From Litoditis marina (Eukaryota > Nematoda > Chromadorea > Rhabditida > Rhabditidae): 64,000 bases of DNA. Shown here piece by piece: positions 22,122 through 35,812 of this stretch. The stretch is from positions 42,193,336-42,257,335 of the forward strand of contig OZ038433.1 of NCBI GenBank assembly GCA_964036275.1, written 5' to 3'. The notes under the pieces were generated by a model. It was not told the origin of the DNA and did not search any database. It was given only the letters and a program-made list of their open reading frames with translations. The translations under genes and the position numbers were made by a program. The first letter of the stretch is position 1. Each line of letters begins with the position of its first letter.

Positions 22122-22584
22122 GCCATTTGCAATCGGGAAATTTTCTCCGAATTAGCTTCTTTTCCTGCCGTGTGCATACAAAATGACGTGCCGATCGCGG
22201 AAATCTTGTCATTTTTGTGTTTCGACCCTCCAAAGCTGAGATATGAGCGAAAAACCGCGATTCTACAGGGCTATAGCTGGGGATGGGGAAAAGTTGGTGA
22301 CTTGTACAGCGGTTGACTCACAGAAAACTGTATTCTCGACTGGTAGATCAAGAGATTGCGAGATATAATTAACAATTGTTCGAATTATGGGCGAGGAAAG
22401 ACCGTTAGAACTGCTATTTTCGCGCGTTTTGTCCGAATTCACGTGGAAACCACGTGACCTTGTGACTGAGAAATTTAGCAACTTAGTGGCTGGGAAAGTT
22501 ATGAAATTGTTTATTTATGTTTTATGTGTCCTAGTTGCGTAAATCTGCCTCCAGCATGTTCCTAGTAGACCCCCCAATGCTTTC

Positions 22585-22703
22585 GCTTACGACCATACCA
22601 CGTTGAAAATACGCCATCCCGTCCGATCTGGCAAGTCAAGCAACGTTGGGCCCGGTTAGTACTTGGATCGGAGACGGCTTGGGAATCCCGGGTGCCGTAA
22701 GCT
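22585..22703 (+). rRNA. 5S rRNA (unit 6)
   Basis: 119-nt copy. The 5' flank has the TTCCTAG variant shared with units 2 and 9. Confidence 0.97.
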
Positions 22704-22864
22704 TTTTACATTTTTATTTAAAACTAGATCGAATTTCCTTAGTTTTAGCGCCCAAACAAACCAAATACTATCTGTTTTAGCGCTTAAAGGGGGCGTTTTG
22801 GCCAGCCGGCCAGACCAATATACGTACGTCTCATGAGCGTCCACCACTATCCTACCCTCTCGTT

Positions 22865-22958
22865 GGTTTAATTACCCAAGTTTGAGGTACTTTCTCGTTC
22901 TGACCCAATGAAAGTTGTGGTTAAGACAAATTTTGGAACGCCCTCCAGTAGGAGGGCA
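22865..22958 (+). ncRNA. SL1 spliced-leader RNA (unit 6)
   Basis: All four landmarks intact. Confidence 0.95.
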
Positions 22959-23413
22959 CTAAGAATGTGTACAAAAGTAAAAACACGTGTGTCACGTGTC
23001 TCACGTGAGCAGAAAACAGGTGTTCTCTAAAAGAAACGTTGTAGTTTGCTCCACATCGGCAACAAAAGGGATGTTCATGCATGTTTAGTAGGTGTGGACC
23101 CGTGAAAATGCACGTTTTCCCACGTGAGTCACGTGAAACAAAAGTCGAACTTTTCCCCCCATACACCTCAATTTAAGTTACACATCATAGAAAATACTTT
23201 TACAAAAGCTATTCGTACATTTTCCGATAGTTTTTCCAAATTCTCATCGAGTTTCGTGCCAGAGAACGAAATTGAAATTTGCTCCACATCTGAGGGCTAC
23301 AATTGAGAATTGAGAGCTAAATCATTTATCTCATCTATGAAAAACCTAACATTTCCATATACAACAGTGAACCGCGCGCTCTTGCCCCCGAAACAAGCAT
23401 TCCGGCTCGGAGG

Positions 23414-23487
23414 TGTCCGGTGGCCTAGTGGATAGTGCTGCCGCCTCCCGTGCCGGAGGGGGGAGGTTCAAATACCTGTAGATTTTT
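23414..23487 (+). ncRNA. tRNA-like segment, long form (unit 7)
   Basis: Long form with A box, B-box region and T5. Confidence 0.5.
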
Positions 23488-23950
23488 GCCATTTGCAATC
23501 GGGAAATTTTCTCCGAATTAGCTTCTTTTCCTGCCGTGTGCATACAAAATGACGTGCCGATCGCGGAAATCTTGTCATTTTTGTGTTTCGACCCTCCAAA
23601 GCTGAGATATGAGCGAAAAACCGCGATTCTACAGGGCTATAGCTGGGGATGGGGAAAAGTTGGTGACTTGTACAGCGGTTGACTCACAGAAAACTGTATT
23701 CTCGACTGGTAGATCAAGAGATTGCGAGATATAATTAACAATTGTTCGAATTATGGGCGAGGAAAGACCGTTAGAACTGCTATTTTCGCGCGTTTTGTCC
23801 GAATTCACGTGGAAACCACGTGACCTTGTGACTGAGAAATTTAGCAAATTAGTGGCTGGGAAAGTTATGAAATTGTTTATTTATGTTTTATGTGTCCTAG
23901 TTGCGTAAATCTGCCTCCAGCATGTCCCTAGTAGACCCCCCAATGCTTTC

Positions 23951-24069
23951 GCTTACGACCATACCACGTTGAAAATACGCCATCCCGTCCGATCTGGCAA
24001 GTCAAGCAACGTTGGGCCCGGTTAGTACTTGGATCGGAGACGGCTTGGGAATCCCGGGTGCCGTAAGCT
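23951..24069 (+). rRNA. 5S rRNA (unit 7)
   Basis: 119-nt copy, no change seen from unit 1. Confidence 0.97.
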
Positions 24070-24230
24070 TTTTACATTTTTATTTAAAACTAGATCGAAT
24101 TTCCTTAGTTTTAGCGCCCAAACAAACCAAATACTATCTGTTTTAGCGCTTAAAGGGGGCGTTTTGGCCAGCCGGCCAGACCAATATACGTACGTCTCAT
24201 GAGCGTCCACCACTATCCTACCCTCTCGTT

Positions 24231-24324
24231 GGTTTAATTACCCAAGTTTGAGGTACTTTCTCGTTCTGACCCAATGAAAGTTGTGGTTAAGACAAATTTT
24301 GGAACGCCCTCCAGTAGGAGGGCA
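24231..24324 (+). ncRNA. SL1 spliced-leader RNA (unit 7)
   Basis: All four landmarks intact. Confidence 0.95.
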
Positions 24325-24779
24325 CTAAGAATGTGTACAAAAGTAAAAACACGTGTGTCACGTGTCTCACGTGAGCAGAAAACAGGTGTTCTCTAAAAGA
24401 AACGTTGTAGTTTGCTCCACATCGGCAACAAAAGGGATGTTCATGCATGTTTAGTAGGTGTGGACCCGTGAAAATGCACGTTTTCCCACGTGAGTCACGT
24501 GAAACAAAAGTCGAACTTTTTCCCCCATACACCTCAATTTAAGTTACACATCATAGAAAATACTTTTACAAAAGCTATTCGTACATTTTCCGATAGTTTT
24601 TCCAAATTCTCATCGAGTTTCGTGCCAGAGAACGAAATTGAAATTTGCTCCACATCTGAGGGCTACAATTGAGAATTGAGAGCTAAATCATTTATCTCAT
24701 CTATGAAAAACCTAACATTTCCATATACAACAGTGAACCGCGCGCTCTTGCCCCCGAAACAAGCATTCCGGCTCGGAGG

Positions 24780-24853
24780 TGTCCGGTGGCCTAGTGGATA
24801 GTGCTGCCGCCTCCCGTGCCGGAGGGGGGAGGTTCAAATACCTGTAGATTTTT
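24780..24853 (+). ncRNA. tRNA-like segment, long form (unit 8)
   Basis: Long form with A box, B-box region and T5. Confidence 0.5.
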
Positions 24854-25316
24854 GCCATTTGCAATCGGGAAATTTTCTCCGAATTAGCTTCTTTTCCTGC
24901 CGTGTGCATACAAAATGACGTGCCGATCGCGGAAATCTTGTCATTTTTGTGTTTCGACCCTCCAAAGCTGAGATATGAGCGAAAAACCGCGATTCTACAG
25001 GGCTATAGCTGGGGATGGGGAAAAGTTGGTGACTTGTACAGCGGTTGACTCACAGAAAACTGTATTCTCGACTGGTAGATCAAGAGATTGCGAGATATAA
25101 TTAACAATTGTTCGAATTATGGGCGAGGAAAGACCGTTAGAACTGCTATTTTCGCGCGTTTTGTCCGAATTCACGTGGAAACCACGTGACCTTGTGACTG
25201 AGAAATTTAGCAAATTAGTGGCTGGGAAAGTTATGAAATTGTTTATTTATGTTTTATGTGTCCTAGTTGCGTAAATCTGCCTCCAGCATGTCCCTAGTAG
25301 ACCCCCCAATGCTTTC

Positions 25317-25435
25317 GCTTACGACCATACCACGTTGAAAATACGCCATCCCGTCCGATCTGGCAAGTCAAGCAACGTTGGGCCCGGTTAGTACTTGGAT
25401 CGGAGACGGCTTGGGAATCCCGGGTGCCGTAAGCT
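25317..25435 (+). rRNA. 5S rRNA (unit 8)
   Basis: 119-nt copy, no change seen from unit 1. Confidence 0.97.
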
Positions 25436-25596
25436 TTTTACATTTTTATTTAAAACTAGATCGAATTTCCTTAGTTTTAGCGCCCAAACAAACCAAATAC
25501 TATCTGTTTTAGCGCTTAAAGGGGGCGTTTTGGCCAGCCGGCCAGACCAATATACGTACGTCTCATGAGCGTCCACCACTATCCTACCCTCTCGTT

Positions 25597-25690
25597 GGTT
25601 TAATTACCCAAGTTTGAGGTACTTTCTCGTTCTGACCCAATGAAAGTTGTGGTTAAGACAAATTTTGGAACGCCCTCCAGTAGGAGGGCA
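25597..25690 (+). ncRNA. SL1 spliced-leader RNA (unit 8)
   Basis: All four landmarks intact. Confidence 0.95.
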
Positions 25691-26148
25691 CTAAGAATGT
25701 GTACAAAAGTAAAAACACGTGTGTCACGTGTCTCACGTGAGCAGAAAACAGGTGTTCTCTAAAAGAAACGTTGTAGTTTGCTCCACATCGGCAACAAAAG
25801 GGATGTTCATGCATGTTTAGTAGGTGTGGACCCGTGAAAATGCACGTTTTCCCACGTGAGTCACGTGAAACAAAAGTCGAACTTTTTCCCCCATACACCT
25901 CAATTTAAGTTACACATCATAGAAAATACTTTTACAAAAGCTATTCGTACATTTTCCGATAGTTTTTCCAAATTCTCATCATCGAGTTTCGTGCCAGAGA
26001 ACGAAATTGAAATTTGCTCCACATCTGAGGGCTACAATTGAGAATTGAGAGCTAAATCATTTATCTCATCTATGAAAAACCTAACATTTCCATATACAAC
26101 AGTGAACCGCGCGCTCTTGCCCCCGAAACAAGCATTCCGGCTCGGAGG

Positions 26149-26213
26149 TGTCCGGTGGCCTAGTGGATAGTGCTGCCGCCTCCCGTGCCGGAGGGGGGAG
26201 GTTCAAGATTTTT
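26149..26213 (+). ncRNA. tRNA-like segment, short form (unit 9)
   Basis: Short form; its unit shares the ATC insertion with unit 6. Confidence 0.48.
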
Positions 26214-26676
26214 GCCATTTGCAATCGGGAAATTTTCTCCGAATTAGCTTCTTTTCCTGCCGTGTGCATACAAAATGACGTGCCGATCGCGGAAATCTTG
26301 TCATTTTTGTGTTTCGACCCTCCAAAGCTGAGATATGAGCGAAAAACCGCGATTCTACAGGGCTATAGCTGGGGATGGGGAAAAGTTGGTGACTTGTACA
26401 GCGGTTGACTCACAGAAAACTGTATTCTCGACTGGTAGATCAAGAGATTGCGAGATATAATTAACAATTGTTCGAATTATGGGCGAGGAAAGACCGTTAG
26501 AACTGCTATTTTCGCGCGTTTTGTCCGAATTCACGTGGAAACCACGTGACCTTGTGACTGAGAAATTTAGCAACTTAGTGGCTGGGAAAGTTATGAAATT
26601 GTTTATTTATGTTTTATGTGTCCTAGTTGCGTAAATCTGCCTCCAGCATGTTCCTAGTAGACCCCCCAATGCTTTC

Positions 26677-26795
26677 GCTTACGACCATACCACGTTGAAA
26701 ATACGCCATCCCGTCCGATCTGGCAAGTCAAGCAACGTTGGGCCCGGTTAGTACTTGGATCGGAGACGGCTTGGGAATCCCGGGTGCCGTAAGCT
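26677..26795 (+). rRNA. 5S rRNA (unit 9)
   Basis: 119-nt copy; the last 5S in the array, since unit 10 is truncated before its 5S. Confidence 0.97.
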
Positions 26796-26956
26796 TTTTA
26801 CATTTTTATTTAAAACTAGATCGAATTTCCTTAGTTTTAGCGCCCAAACAAACCAAATACTATCTGTTTTAGCGCTTAAAGGGGGCGTTTTGGCCAGCCG
26901 GCCAGACCAATATACGTACGTCTCATGAGCGTCCACCACTATCCTACCCTCTCGTT

Positions 26957-27050
26957 GGTTTAATTACCCAAGTTTGAGGTACTTTCTCGTTCTGACCCAA
27001 TGAAAGTTGTGGTTAAGACAAATTTTGGAACGCCCTCCAGTAGGAGGGCA
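26957..27050 (+). ncRNA. SL1 spliced-leader RNA (unit 9)
   Basis: All four landmarks intact; last SL1 gene of the array. Confidence 0.95.
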
Positions 27051-27505
27051 CTAAGAATGTGTACAAAAGTAAAAACACGTGTGTCACGTGTCTCACGTGA
27101 GCAGAAAACAGGTGTTCTCTAAAAGAAACGTTGTAGTTTGCTCCACATCGGCAACAAAAGGGATGTTCATGCATGTTTAGTAGGTGTGGACCCGTGAAAA
27201 TGCACGTTTTCCCACGTGAGTCACGTGAAACAAAAGTCGAACTTTTTCCCCCATACACCTCAATTTAAGTTACACATCATAGAAAATACTTTTACAAAAG
27301 CTATTCGTACATTTTCCGATAGTTTTTCCAAATTCTCATCGAGTTTCGTGCCAGAGAACGAAATTGAAATTTGCTCCACATCTGAGGGCTACAATTGAGA
27401 ATTGAGAGCTAAATCATTTATCTCATCTATGAAAAACCTAACATTTCCATATACAACAGTGAACCGCGCGCTCTTGCCCCCGAAACAAGCATTCCGGCTC
27501 GGAGG

Positions 27506-27570
27506 TGTCCGGTGGCCTAGTGGATAGTGCTGCCGCCTCCCGTGCCGGAGGGGGGAGGTTCAAGATTTTT
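27506..27570 (+). ncRNA. tRNA-like segment, short form (truncated unit 10)
   Basis: Short form. This is the only RNA-type segment left in unit 10, which is cut 129 bp downstream by the Helitron-like end at 27700. Confidence 0.45.
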
Positions 27571-27726
27571 GCCATTTGCAATCGGGAAATTTTCTCCGAA
27601 TTAGCTTCTTTTCCTGCCGTGTGCATACAAAATGACGTGCCGATCGCGGAAATCTTGTCATTTTTGTGTTTCGACCCTCCAAAGCTGAGATATGAGCGAC
27701 TAGCCGGTCACGCGGCTAACGCCACG

Positions 27727-28850
<1,124 letters not shown>

Positions 28851-30186
28851 ACTTGGTTCGTTTTTCTCCGATGTGCCTCGTGTTTTAATTTCTGAGTTGT
28901 TCATGAGTAGTGGAACACAATGACACTAAGCTTGTGAACCTATCTATTTCCATATCGACTTTAGCTCAAACTCATATTTATTGCGCTAAAAAAATCAATA
29001 GTTGACCTTTGACCTTAATTCTCCGGCATTGCAATCTTTATCTAATATTGGTCCTACCCTATGAGTTTCAAGTCGTGGCTATCATTTAGACGATCAGGAG
29101 AGGCGTGGGAAAATGCCGAGTCCGGGGTAGCTTAAAAGTGAACCTATTTGCGCCGTATCTAGTACGGGTTGGACTTTTAAAACTTAAATAACTCGAGAAC
29201 GGCTGGATGGTTTTGCTCAATTTTTCATACACTTTGCCGGTCCATTGATGTTCGTTTATCTTCACAGTTTGGGATTCACTGCATGAGTTTGGCTGTTTCA
29301 CTTTTTTCTAAAAAAGATATTTAAAAAATTATTTTTGAGAAATTCCAAAATCCGTCACCAACAAATTGTTTCAATTTTGTATGCACATCTTTTGCACAAA
29401 TCTCAAAAACTCAATCACATTTTGAACATGTGCCCCACCGAAATGAATGAAATTTTTTGTTGAGTTTTATCAACGCTTACAGAGCACTCGTCATCTGAGA
29501 TGAAGTTTTCACGTCTACGAAGTATAGTACCTAACAATCAAATGTATACTATATTTCAACTAACAAATAGCAAACTGCACGTTAACAGTACGAAATCGAT
29601 CTAAATAAAATATATCACTTTTTCCACTTTTGTGCACTAAAAATCGGGTATTGATTTTTAGGTATCCATCTTTCGAGGCATTGGTTAACTTGTTCTGAGT
29701 GACCTACAACCGAGAAAAATTTAGACTTTTCCCATGGGAAAATTTTTCAAAAGTGCGAAAAATTTGTTCGAAAATTTCTATCTCGAAAAGTATTGCGAAA
29801 TTTCAATCGATATTTGGCCGGTAGTAGTCGTTTATGCTATACTTGTACTGTGCCAAGTTTCAGCCGGATCCATTCAGTTTACGAGGTATGAGAAACAAAA
29901 ATAGATAAAAAATTTGACATTTTTCATGACCTATAAAAAAAATTCTAGAAGAGTCCGGCAAGGGGGACCACTATTTCTGAAGGTTCACTTGAAATAGAGT
30001 ACACACGTAGAGTATCGGTGTTTTTTCACCCTTTTTTACGTTAGCGTAACTTTACGTTAAGGCCCTAACTCAAAAATGTGCTCGGGCCGATTGCATTTAT
30101 TTGATGGCCTCTAAGTACTGTTAGAGTTAGGGAGCAATCGAAACAACTTTTTGGCAAAATCTTCACATGGTATATAGGTGGGGTGA

Positions 30187-31237
30187 CTAGTGGGTCCCGC
30201 GGCTAACGCCGCGGACCCCGCTAGCTGGGGGTGCCCCCCAGACCCCCCTCGTTTAGTAGTATTTGAAATCGTGAAAAAAGTTATGGCATCAAAGATCTTG
30301 TTGACAGTTTTCATCATATGACTCGTCATATGACTTGTGACGTCATCACTTTTGAGAGTAAAATTTAATAATGTATAACTCACGAATGACTGAATATTCT
30401 TCCAAACTTTTTTCATATTCTGTTATGAATTGTCAATGTCTCGTTACACTATGAAAATCGTATCAACTGCACCATTTTGAGAATGTTCAAAAAAATTAAA
30501 AATCAATTTTCTGGAAAACGGTCAACGAACCGTGGTCTTTTCACAGGCGCATATGGTTAACTGAACCACTTCACAGTTCATGTGAGAGTATGAGAGAAAT
30601 CGTTCGAGAAGTTTTCTTAATTTCACAAGTTTTTTTTCAACTATACATTCATCCATAACTAATCAATAAATCGATATTATCGATTTTTGGCAATTGAAAG
30701 TCTCACTCATTTATCAAGTACAACGTGCTGTCAAAGTTTGATCCAATTCCATGCAGCCATTCTGTCAGGACAAACATCATGAAAATGGGTTTTTTACATA
30801 AAAAACGTTATAAAAGGCTTTAAACTCAATTAAAATCAATTAGCTCCGACACTATTGGTAAGCAGCCTCGGCACAATGCGCTAGCAAAATTAGAAGGTAA
30901 TCGGTGCAACTTTAGTGAACAGTCGACACTTTTGACGATTTCATAACTAATCAATAAATCAATAATATTGATTTTTGTCATAATGGATTTTGTTGGCTAT
31001 AAAAGTTATGCAGATGCTGTAAGCCGATTAGCCATAGGACGCATGGTTGGCCGGCTACGGATGTCGGAAGTTTTTCGAATTTCACTTAAATTAGTTCTAA
31101 AAAAATTATAAGGCCCTAACTCAAAAATCGTACGGGGGCGCTCGTAATCATTAGTCGTCTAGTATGTCGTGTAGAAGTTATGGACTAATCTATGCAACTT
31201 TAGATCACAATCTTTACTTGTTATATAGGTAGGGTGA
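30187..31237 (-). mobile_element. Helitron-like element E1 (1051 bp)
   Basis: Read on minus, it starts TCACC (31237) and ends in a hairpin plus CTAG (30190-30187) followed by T. The plus-strand terminal module is a 38-nt inverted repeat CTAG...CTAG (30187-30224) and then a second hairpin CTGGGGGTGCCCCCCAG (30225-30241). The loop is CTAACG, and one stem pair is C:A. The head after the hairpins (type alpha) has a GTTTGAAATCGT-like word, TCATATGAC direct repeats and TGACGTCATCAC. The interior holds AT-rich ~295-bp repeats with ATCGATATTATCGAT dyads. The 5' end is type R (AAAATCGTACGGGGGCGCTC ... TATATAGGTAGGG). No ORF for a transposase, so non-autonomous. Confidence 0.75.
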
Positions 31238-32871
31238 CTAGTGGGTCCCGCGGCTGACGCCGCGGGCCCCGCTAGCTGGGGGTGCCCCCCAGACCCCCGC
31301 GGCTTTGTCATGTTTGAAATTGTTATGGTCGTAACATTTCTACAGGTACTTTAACGTTTTAAAGTATGCATAAGTTGAGATATTTCAGTTTTACAAATTT
31401 CCATAACTAATCAATAAATCGATATTATCGATTTTTGTTAATTAAAAGTCTTATTCATTTATCAAACATAATCTACTACTGAAGTTTGATCTAAATCCAT
31501 CGAGCCGTTTTATCAGTACATCGTCCTCGAAAATAGGTTTTTTGCATAAAATAATCAATAAAATGCTTGAACTTAGAAAAAAACAATATTCCTTTAGGCA
31601 TGTAACAAAGTAGTTGTTAACATGTAAAACATGAAAATTTGGGAGCAATTGGTCCCGTTTGAATTTTCACTTTTCCGTTTTGGCACCTCTCTAACTAATC
31701 GATAATCCAATTTATCGATTTTTTGTTTACATCATATAAAAGACAATATTGAGTTGTGCTACTTACACGACTTCTACAGCACTACGTTTACGTATGCGCT
31801 CACAGTAGTGCAGAGAAAAAACGGAGATTTTCATAAAACAATCGATAAAATGCGTAAAAATCAATATATCAAAAATCGCCACGGCGAAAACTCTTATTTT
31901 GTTTAGTAGTATATACCACTCGGATATGGTAGCCACCGCATCAGTTTGAAAGTTTCACAACCGACTTTTGCGTATTTGACACCTCTCACAACTAATCAAT
32001 AAATCGATATTATCGATTTTTCATAATTGAAACTCATATTTATTTCTTGTGTTATGCACCTCTTATAAGTTTCATCTGAATTGGTTCAGTCATTCATGCG
32101 TTACGATACACGGATTTTTTCAGGGGTGACATAAAAACTGTCATAAAAAATCAATAGATCAAAAGATCGGGAAACAAAAAATTCGTTTTTCTTAGAATCA
32201 TGAGAGGTACACGTGGTAGCAGTTTAAGAGGAATCGGAGACAAAAATACCCCTGCTGAACCCCCTGTCTCCGAAATTTTGGTAAAGTCAACTTTGCTGTA
32301 GATCAATATATCGATTTTTTGTGATCATCATCTTTGTTTCCCATCTGAGTTGGATTCATGTTAGGGAGCACGAAGGTCACGGCCGCATGGCTGCCAAGAT
32401 ACAGCTACGTGAAATCTGAGTAGGGTCCATAAAAATGTTAATAAAAAATCAATAAATCAATATGGACAAGGGGCACTGGTACATAGTAGAATGTTACGCT
32501 TGGCCACATTCGCTGTAGAAGTTTTGGACAAATCGATGACTATAAAGCGTCAGTTGACCCAAAAATGACAACTTCATAGCGGATCGATAGATCAATATAT
32601 TGATTTTTTAAGGTCATCACAATGAAGGGCCTCCAAAGTTAGATGTTTACTACCAATAAGGTGGCAATTCATCGAGCCGTTAGCTCACAATGACAAAAAG
32701 AATTTTTGGAAAATTTCATAAAATAGAACGCCAAAAATCAATAAATCAATATCAGCATTTTGTTCGTTGCGGCTTGTGTTTAGGACACTTAGGCGTGTAC
32801 AGCATGTAAGTTACAGACAGATCGTAACAACTTTTTGGTAACGGAGTTTGAGTTTGGTATAGTAGTGGTGA
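31238..32871 (-). mobile_element. Helitron-like element E2 (1634 bp)
   Basis: Terminal hairpin of the CCCGCGG type, loop CTGACG. Head type beta (TTTGTCATGTTTGAAATTGT ... CGTAACATTTCTACAG). 5' end type S (GGTATAGTAGTGGTGA on plus). Exact junctions with E1 and E3. Confidence 0.75.
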
Positions 32872-34209
32872 CTAGTGGGTCGCGCGGCTCCCGCCGCGCG
32901 CCCCGCTAGCTGGGGGTGCCCCCCAGACCCCCCTCGTTTAGTAATGTTTGAAATCGTGAAAAAAGTTATGGCATCAAAGATCTTGTTGATAGTTTTCATC
33001 ATATGACTCGTCATGTGACTTGTGACGTCATCACTTTTTAGAGTAAAATTTAATAATGTATAACTCACGAATGACTGAATATTTTTTCAAACTTTTTCCA
33101 TATTCTGTTATAAATTGTCGATGTCTCGTTACACTATGAAAATCGTATCAACTGCACCATTTTGAGAATGTTCAAAAAAATTGAAAATTAATTTTCTGGA
33201 AAACGGTCAATGAACTGTGTTCTTTTTATAGGCGCATATGGTTAACTGAACCATTTCACAGTTCGTGTGAGAGTATGAGAGAAATCGTTCGAGAAGTTTT
33301 CTCAATTTCACAAGTTTTTTTTCAACTTGACATTCATCCATAACTAATCAATAAATCGATATTATTGATTTTTGGCAATTGAAATTCTTATTTATTCATT
33401 GAGTACAACGTGCTGTCAAAGTTTGATTCAATTCCATGCAGCCATTCTGTCAGGACAGATATCATGAAAATGGGTTTTTTACATAAAAAACGTTATAAAA
33501 AGCTTTAAACTTAATTAAAGTCGATTAGCCTCGACACGATTGGTAAGCAGCCTTGGCATAATGCGCTGGCGAAATTAGAAGGTAATCGGTGCAACTTTAG
33601 TGAACAGTCGACAATTCTCGAGATTTCATAACTAATCGATAAATCGATAATATCGATTTTTGTCATTATGGTTTTTGTTGGCTATAAAAGTTATGCAGAT
33701 GCTGTAAGCCGATTAGCCAAAGGAGGCATGGTTGGCCGGCTATGGATGTCGGAAATTTGACAAAATTTGTAAAAAAACGATCCAAAATTTTTTTAAGCTC
33801 TCAACTCTGGAATTGCATGAAACTGTACCAATGAATTATTATTCTATACATTATGGTACAATAAGAGATCAATCGGTGCAACTTTAGTGAACAGTCGACA
33901 CTTTTGACGATTTCATAACTAATCAATAAATCAATAATATTGATTTTTGTCATTATGGATTTTGTTGGCTATAAAAGTTATGCAGATGCTGTAAGCCGAT
34001 TAGCCATAGGACGCATGGTTGGCCGGCTACGGATGTCGGAAGTTTTTCGAATTTCACTTAAATTAGTTCTAAAAAAATTATAAGGCCCTAACTCAAAAAT
34101 CGTACGGGGGCGCTCGTAATCATTAGTCGTCTAGTATGTCGTGTAGAAGTTATGGACTAATCTATGCAACTTTAGATCACAATCTTTACTTGTTATATAG
34201 GTAGGGTGA
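32872..34209 (-). mobile_element. Helitron-like element E3 (1338 bp)
   Basis: Terminal hairpin of the CGCGCGG type, loop CTCCCG. Head alpha, closely matching E1. 5' end type R. The last ~350 bp before its 5' end are nearly the same as in E1. Confidence 0.75.
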
Positions 34210-35812
34210 CTAGTGGGTCGCGCGGCTCCCGCCGCGCGCCCCGCTAGCTGGGGGTGCCCCCCAGACCCCCCTTGTTTGGTACTGTTTGGTACTCTTCTAA
34301 CTTAATTTCTTCAGTTGTTATATCAGTTTTCAGTAAAAAAATCGATAATTGACCTTTGACCTCTGAGGTCATGACAGAATGTTACAGTGCTCTTAGTGAA
34401 CGTTCCGTATAGAACTCAGTCGATTCGAATCATTTAGAAAGTCAAAAGAACCGTGGGAAAATGTCTGGTCTGTGACGTCATCACCTGTGACGTCATAGAT
34501 TTGGGTGTAAATTTCAACAAGGTATAACTCAGGAACGGCTGGATTTTTTTTCAAACTTTTTTTACTGTTCATTATCAATCAACAATCACATTCCATACTG
34601 GCAAATACATGCGCATTCAACAATTTCTAAAATCTTGGAACATTTTAAAATCAATATTTCTCAAAAAGGAAGTTGGTTACCCTAATTTTTTCTCGACAGT
34701 TTTGATCAATTTACTACGAGAATGTTTTTTACGGAAGTAGAGAAAAAGTTATCCGACCGATTTTTTGTTACTGTTTGAAATGTGTTTCACAGGTTCAGAT
34801 CATCTAAAATATCGATATTCGGATATAATCAAAAATTGATATCATTTTTCTAGAGAAGACAATCAATGCTTCACTGTGCTTCAATGAGGAAAACACCTGG
34901 AGTTGAAATCGCTGTTTTCTGAGATTCGTCTTGAAGTACTACTTTTTAAAAACACAGTCGACTTAAATCGATAATTGATCTTTGGTCTTTCATGGCTGAA
35001 TATTATGTTTGATACATGTTAGCGGTCATCCAGTACGAATTTGAAGGTAATCGGACCACTTTCAAGAGTTGGGAAAATTTAGAAAATTTACTAAAATTTC
35101 TTCAACTTCACAGTTCATCAATGGTTTCGGCCAAAATTTGGTTGATAGTCTTGCACCATGTGACGATTACTCATGCTCAAATATCAGATCGATAGCTCTC
35201 ATTGGACGGTCAGGACAATCAAAAACTCGTCGAAAAAGTAGTTTTTTTGAACATTTATAAAAACCTTAGAACTCAAAAACAAAAAAATGGTATCTCTCAA
35301 AAACGTTTAAATGTTGTAAGGTACTGCATACTTGGTGGCCGAGCTGAAATTCGCACTTTTTCATTTTCATGTTTTATTATGTATAAAATCAATAAATCAA
35401 TATTATCGATTAATTTTTTGATAGATCAAGTTTTTTCGTCATGGCCTACATTCCGTTACAAAGTTGAGTCTCTCAGGCAGAAAAATGTACACTGATTTTG
35501 GAAAATTTCAAACGCTCACTGCCGATCGATAAATCGATAAATCGATTTTTAGTTATTATCAAGTTGAAGGCAGTCGGTAGTCAGATGTGGTGGCCAACTG
35601 GACTGGCCAGCCGACTCACGGCTCACGAGTTATGAGCGTGGGAATTTTTTGACGTTTCGCTATTTTAGGTTCTAAAAAAATAATAAGGCCCTAACTCAAA
35701 AATCGTACGGGGGCGCTCGCATTTATTTGCTGTAAGGTATGTCATGTAGAAGTTATGGACTGATCTATGCAACTTTAAATCACAAGATCATCTTGTTATA
35801 TAGGTAGGGTGA
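34210..35812 (-). mobile_element. Helitron-like element E4 (1603 bp)
   Basis: CGCGCGG-type hairpin, loop CTCCCG. The head is unique in the window (type delta: TTGTTTGGTACTG, then TTGACCTTTGACC and two TGACGTCA-like words at about 34475-34495). 5' end type R. Confidence 0.72.

Larger units (their letters stand above)
14794..27699 (+). repeat. 5S rRNA / SL1 RNA tandem array
   Basis: Units start at CACTAAG, just after the SL1 3' stem: 14794, 16151, 17508, 18874, 20240, 21597, 22957, 24323, 25689 and 27049. Periods are 1357-1366 bp. Nine units are complete. The tenth keeps only its tRNA-like segment and stops at 27699. Every complete unit has the order E-box clusters, tRNA-like segment, E-box pair, 5S, SL1, all on +. 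Length variants come from a 9-bp deletion in unit 2, a 9-bp indel in the tRNA-like part, and a 3-bp ATC insertion in units 6 and 9. Unit 1, at the edge, carries the most private substitutions. Linkage of 5S with SL1 is known in nematodes and identifies the phylum. Confidence 0.97.

Noticed and set aside
30187..30241. Rho-independent-type terminator or riboswitch
   Set aside because: The GC hairpins look like one, but the setting is eukaryotic, no T run follows, and they coincide with element ends.
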